A stretch of DNA of 10,083 bases from the NCBI GenBank assembly GCA_002422995.1, contig DIUK01000121.1:525-10607 (forward strand). The letters are read 5' to 3'. The notes under the pieces were generated by a model, which was not told where the DNA came from, made no database searches, and saw only the letters and a program-made list of their open reading frames with translations. The stretch comes from Rhodocyclaceae bacterium UBA6160. Lineage in GTDB: Bacteria > Pseudomonadota > Gammaproteobacteria > Burkholderiales > Rhodocyclaceae. Positions 7,511 through 10,083 of this stretch are shown one piece after another (positions within the stretch are counted from its first letter, which is position 1; every line of letters starts with the position of its first letter). The translations under genes and the position numbers were made by a program.

Positions 7511-7564
7511 GATACCAGCGCACGTCTTGGTGAGCCCTGACACATAGCTGACAGGAATGCCATC

Positions 7565-7590
7565 AGATAACCACAAGAGATAACGACAAG
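7565..7590 (+). repeat. 13-base tandem repeat in the oxygenase leader
   Basis: AGATAACCACAAG (7565-7577) is followed at once by AGATAACGACAAG (7578-7590), identical at 12 of 13 positions. The second copy abuts the Shine-Dalgarno. On the transcript this is an unstructured-looking, purine-rich stretch where an RNA-binding regulator could act. It could equally be a simple slippage duplication. Confidence 0.6.
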
Positions 7591-7598
7591 AGGAGAGG
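7591..7598 (+). promoter_or_regulatory. Shine-Dalgarno of the oxygenase gene
   Basis: AGGAGAGG lies directly after the tandem repeat and just before the ATG at 7602. It fixes the oxygenase start. Confidence 0.8.
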
Positions 7599-7601
7599 AT
7601 T

Positions 7602-8840
7602 ATGGGTAAGCCCGAAAATTTAGCGCTGCCAGAAATTGGCAGTCATGCGCTAGGCACTGGCAAACTGCCAGTTGAACAATATGTTTCACAAGAATTTTTC
7701 GAGCTAGAAAAAGAGCACATTTTCCGCAAGAGCTGGCTACTCGTCGGCCGCGAATCGGATATCAAAGCGCCGGGCGACTACCAGAACTTCATAGTCGACA
7801 CCCTGGGTGTTTCAGTTGTCATCACGCGCAGCAAAGACCAAAAACTGCGTGCTTTTTATAATGCCTGTACTCATCGTGGCGCACGCCTCGTTAATGCGCC
7901 CACCGGCAACGTGCGCGCGCTGGTGTGTAACTTTCACGGCTGGAGTTTTAACCTGGAGGGCGATTTAATCAATGTGCCCGACGCTGGCTTATTTGCGGAG
8001 CTCGACCCAAAACAAGAACATTTAAAACCGATCCACTTGGATGTTTGGGGCGGCTTTATTTTCATCAACCTGGCTGAAAAACCTGAGTGGACTTTACGCG
8101 AGTACCTAAAACCTCTCGATGACAAGTTCGATCGTTATTTAGGTAATAAGGATTGGTCATGGAGCTTTGGCTGGCGAGCAAAATTTAATGCCAACTGGAA
8201 ACTCATCGTCGATGCACAAATCGAGGGTTACCACGTTGACATGACCCATCGCAAAACCATTGCAGGCGCGATTCCAGGATCAAACACCGCAGCTTATTAC
8301 TTTCCCGAGAGCGTCGGCGTGCCTTGCGGTGTCGCCGCTTATCGGCCTGAAGACGTTAGCCGTGGCATGCAAACCCCCATGAATTTACTCTCGGCAAAAT
8401 ATGGGGCAACTTCCATCTATACCAAGCCCGAAAGACAGTTTGCCGCCGAAGGGGGCGAGGGTGTGCTCAAGGAAGATCATCCACTGTGGATTTTTGACAA
8501 TTATCTGGTGTTCCCGAATATCGTTCTATTCGTACAAAAAGGGCAGATTCTGATCCAGCGCACGCTCCCGATATCAGCAGACGAATGCATTTGGGAGGTG
8601 GACTTCTATCACACGGAAAGACCCACCAGTTTTGGCCATGTGTTCAATATGGAACAAGGTGTCATTCAAATTCGTGACGTGCTCTCTGAAGATTTATATA
8701 CGGCAGAAGGTATTCACGCGAACTTCAAGTGTGGTGCGATCACACACGTTAATCTGAATAAACAGGAAGTGCCCTTGCGCGCCTATTACAACCGGCTATT
8801 AAGCGCGATAGAGCAAAGCCAAGCGAAGGAAAAACCATGA
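7602..8840 (+). CDS. Rieske non-haem iron oxygenase, alpha (catalytic) subunit
   Basis: A 412-residue terminal oxygenase component. The Rieske [2Fe-2S] ligands are Cys89, His91, Cys109 and His112 (CxH-x17-CxxH). The mononuclear iron site shows His211 and His216 in EGYHVDMTH, with Asp364 in SED the likely carboxylate ligand, close to Asp362 of naphthalene dioxygenase. Glu208 stands where most family members have the Asp that bridges the two metal centres between subunits. Such enzymes use electrons from NAD(P)H via reductase and ferredoxin to activate O2 for dihydroxylation, monohydroxylation or demethylation. No beta subunit, ferredoxin or reductase gene is visible, so an alpha-only oligomer with outside electron carriers is inferred. 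A sigma-54 promoter drives the gene, and its stop overlaps the next start (ATGA). The aromatic substrate is assumed from the regulator type; it is not shown by the sequence. Confidence 0.95.
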   Translation: MGKPENLALPEIGSHALGTGKLPVEQYVSQEFFELEKEHIFRKSWLLVGRESDIKAPGDYQNFIVDTLGVSVVITRSKDQKLRAFYNACTHRGARLVNAPTGNVRALVCNFHGWSFNLEGDLINVPDAGLFAELDPKQEHLKPIHLDVWGGFIFINLAEKPEWTLREYLKPLDDKFDRYLGNKDWSWSFGWRAKFNANWKLIVDAQIEGYHVDMTHRKTIAGAIPGSNTAAYYFPESVGVPCGVAAYRPEDVSRGMQTPMNLLSAKYGATSIYTKPERQFAAEGGEGVLKEDHPLWIFDNYLVFPNIVLFVQKGQILIQRTLPISADECIWEVDFYHTERPTSFGHVFNMEQGVIQIRDVLSEDLYTAEGIHANFKCGAITHVNLNKQEVPLRAYYNRLLSAIEQSQAKEKP

Positions 8841-9199
8841 GCAATGCTACCAACGCAACCCAATCATGCCCGGAAACTTCCGGCTTAGAGAACCATCTCG
8901 CCGCCTGGGGCTTGCCCACGACAGAAAAGCGGCTTTCCAAGCGTCTGTCGTCAAACATGGAAGAAGTGCGTTCTTTTTATGACGCCATGCTGCCGCGCCT
9001 GCCGGAATTCATTGAGTACTTGAATCAATTTCCGCTAGATGCCATCCCCAAAGAGGCGCATCAAATAGCCTGGGCCACACTGGCAATGTGCGAAGTTGAT
9101 AACGCCATTAACAAATGGAATGACATCACGCTGGATACCGGCATTGATATTTTGCGCATGATCCCTAAAAAGAACTTTCCGGATAGAGGACAACAATGA
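8837..9199 (+). CDS. Unrecognised 120-residue protein encoded between oxygenase and SDR
   Basis: I do not recognise this family. The gene is very likely real. Its ATG overlaps the oxygenase stop by four bases, AAGGA (8826-8830) lies six bases upstream, and its own stop overlaps the SDR2 start by four bases. The product looks soluble and mostly helical, with no signal peptide, membrane segment or metal-binding cysteine cluster (only Cys11 and Cys85). A charged, leucine-rich start is followed by a core around residues 40-95 (MEEVRSFYDAMLPRLPEF, then QIAWATLAMCEVDNAINKW). It is too short for a Rieske beta subunit (about 160-190 residues, NTF2-like fold) and lacks ferredoxin cysteine motifs. Translational coupling to both neighbours suggests it works with them, perhaps as an assembly or accessory factor; that is inference. 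Confidence 0.85.
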   Translation: MSNATNATQSCPETSGLENHLAAWGLPTTEKRLSKRLSSNMEEVRSFYDAMLPRLPEFIEYLNQFPLDAIPKEAHQIAWATLAMCEVDNAINKWNDITLDTGIDILRMIPKKNFPDRGQQ

Positions 9200-9975
9200 G
9201 TGGACGTTTAGCAGGCAAAGTCGCATTAATTACCGGTACAGCCGGTGGTCAAGGTCGTGCAGCGGCAGAGTTGTTTGCCTCTGAAGGCGCTTGCGTGGTG
9301 GGGTGTGACGTCAAGGCAGGCGATAGCGAAGAAACCGTGCGCCTGGTCACCAAAGCGGGTGGCAAAATGGTCAGCCGCGTGGTGGATTTGGGTGACGAAG
9401 CCGAAGTGCGTAGCTGGATAGATTTTGCTGTAGACGCCTATGGTGACTTCGACATCCTTTACAACAACGCCTCGGCCGTGCGCTATGGAAAAATCGACCA
9501 ATTCACAACGGAGGACTGGCACTGGCTGATTCGCAATGAACTGGATCTGGTTTATTACGCCACCAAATATGCACATCCAGTACTCAAGCGACGCGGTGGT
9601 GGGTCCATCATCAACACAGCCTCAGCTGCCGGCGTGATTGGTTCAAATTTCGGCGGTCATATCCATCAATTTGCGCACAGCATGACCAAAGGAGGTGTCA
9701 TTGCCATGAGCCGCACTTGGGCAGCAGAGTTTGCACCGGACCATATTCGTGTGAATAGCATCTCGCCGGGGCTGATTGAGACACCTGCATTTGCCGTGTT
9801 TCCGGATAAGGAAATGCTCAAGAAAATGGTGTCGGACATCATGGATCTGCAGCTCGTCAAACGCGTTGGGCAACCTATAGATATTGCTTACTGTGCGCTG
9901 TATTTAGCATCAGGCGAGGCAAGCTATGTCACCGGGCAAAACTTCTGCATTGATGGTGGCTTGACAGCCATTTAA
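9196..9975 (+). CDS. Short-chain dehydrogenase/reductase with His at the catalytic Tyr position (SDR2)
   Basis: A 259-residue SDR. The cofactor loop TGTAGGQG is at 13-20, Asp38 (GCDV) suggests NAD(H), NNAS (90-93) replaces NNAG, and Ser143 is the expected catalytic serine. The YxxxK motif reads HSMTK: His161 occupies the Tyr position and Lys165 is kept. The Ser-to-His spacing of 18 equals the Ser-to-Tyr spacing in SDR1, so the alignment is sound, and no other Tyr lies nearby. The C-terminus (VTGQNFCIDGGLTAI) is typical. Position suggests oxidation of the oxygenase product, such as a cis-dihydrodiol or alcohol. The missing Tyr raises doubt about a standard mechanism. Some family branches, for example dienoyl-CoA reductase types, also lack Tyr here. 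AGAGGA lies five bases upstream, and the start overlaps the preceding stop. Confidence 0.93.
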   Translation: MSGRLAGKVALITGTAGGQGRAAAELFASEGACVVGCDVKAGDSEETVRLVTKAGGKMVSRVVDLGDEAEVRSWIDFAVDAYGDFDILYNNASAVRYGKIDQFTTEDWHWLIRNELDLVYYATKYAHPVLKRRGGGSIINTASAAGVIGSNFGGHIHQFAHSMTKGGVIAMSRTWAAEFAPDHIRVNSISPGLIETPAFAVFPDKEMLKKMVSDIMDLQLVKRVGQPIDIAYCALYLASGEASYVTGQNFCIDGGLTAI

Positions 9976-10007
9976 GTACATTCAAACTTTTACAGGAAAT
10001 TCAAACG

Positions 10008-10083
10008 ATGATTGAGATTTATCACATTCAACGCGAAGGCGACCCCTACGGCGGCTCGCGCAACTCAAGCAAGGTGCTGATTG
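10008..10083 (+). CDS. Start of a further operon gene, possibly glutathione S-transferase-like (partial)
   Basis: An ATG at 10008, with AGGA at 9994-9997 ten bases upstream, opens 25 codons that run off the window. The peptide begins MIEIYHIQREGDPYGGSRN and continues SSKVLI. A short beta-strand followed by a Ser-Lys-Val segment resembles the thioredoxin-like N-terminus of glutathione S-transferases, in which a Ser near the first helix contacts glutathione. That assignment rests on very little sequence. The gene lies 32 bases after SDR2 in the same direction and is probably in the same operon. Confidence 0.6.
   Translation, partial: MIEIYHIQREGDPYGGSRNSSKVLI

Larger units (their letters stand above)
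7302..7601. other. 300-base divergent regulatory region between activator and oxygenase genes
   Basis: This AT-rich, non-coding stretch separates the activator from the oxygenase operon. From left to right it holds a possible minus-strand -35 box, CAATTG-type candidate activator sites, a hairpin overlapping the sigma-54 promoter, and a leader with a tandem repeat and a strong Shine-Dalgarno. A 74-codon open frame from GTG 7323 crosses all of this and is not considered a gene. Confidence 0.75.

Noticed and set aside
7323..7547. 74-codon plus-strand frame in the regulatory region
   Set aside because: It starts at GTG without a ribosome binding site, runs through the sigma-54 promoter and has low-complexity, protein-unlike composition.
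8837..9199. Small protein as a Rieske beta subunit or ferredoxin
   Set aside because: It is too short for the NTF2-like beta subunit, shows no similarity by eye, and has neither a Cys4 nor a CxH/CxxH iron-sulfur motif.
9980..10006. ATTCAAAC direct repeat before the last gene
   Set aside because: Two 8-base AT-rich copies 19 bases apart flanking the ribosome binding site are easily expected by chance.

Overview
The window looks like part of a proteobacterial chromosome, most likely betaproteobacterial. That is an inference from three things: roughly half G+C, a MaeB-type malic enzyme next to an E. coli-type quinone oxidoreductase, and a XylR/DmpR-type sigma-54 activator facing an oxygenase operon. 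No rRNA, tRNA, CRISPR array, insertion sequence or phage gene was found.

Left part (1-4656), housekeeping in character. A ParA-type ATPase gene runs leftward off the edge (1-512). Diverging from it is a tight rightward series: maeB (malic enzyme with a phosphotransacetylase-like C-terminal half), qor, and a second, small ParA-type ATPase. Gaps are 15-21 bases, so these are probably cotranscribed. A short-chain dehydrogenase/reductase (SDR1, 4703-5530) follows after 46 bases with its own strong Shine-Dalgarno sequence. It may be the end of this series or an outlying member of the catabolic cluster.

Right part (5550-10083), a catabolic module. A leftward gene encodes a XylR/DmpR/MopR-like activator (V4R effector domain, AAA+ sigma-54 ATPase, Fis-type helix-turn-helix). 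A 300-base intergenic region separates it from a rightward operon. That region holds a textbook -24/-12 promoter (7495-7510), a hairpin overlapping the -24 element, CAATTG-centred candidate activator sites at an upstream-activator distance, and a 13-base tandem repeat just before the first ribosome binding site. The operon encodes a Rieske non-haem iron oxygenase alpha subunit, an unrecognised 120-residue protein, and an SDR whose catalytic Tyr position is His. The first 25 codons of a further gene, possibly a glutathione S-transferase, follow at the edge. The first three genes are joined by 4-base ATGA overlaps.

The likely logic is that an aromatic or hydrophobic effector binds the V4R regulator, which activates sigma-54 RNA polymerase at 7495-7510 and so expresses the oxygenase, the small protein and the SDR. 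No beta subunit, ferredoxin or reductase is visible, so electron transfer partners must lie outside the window. The substrate cannot be named from sequence alone. The most distinctive points are the small partner protein, the Tyr-to-His SDR, the Glu at the oxygenase's usual bridging Asp position, and the structured leader and promoter.
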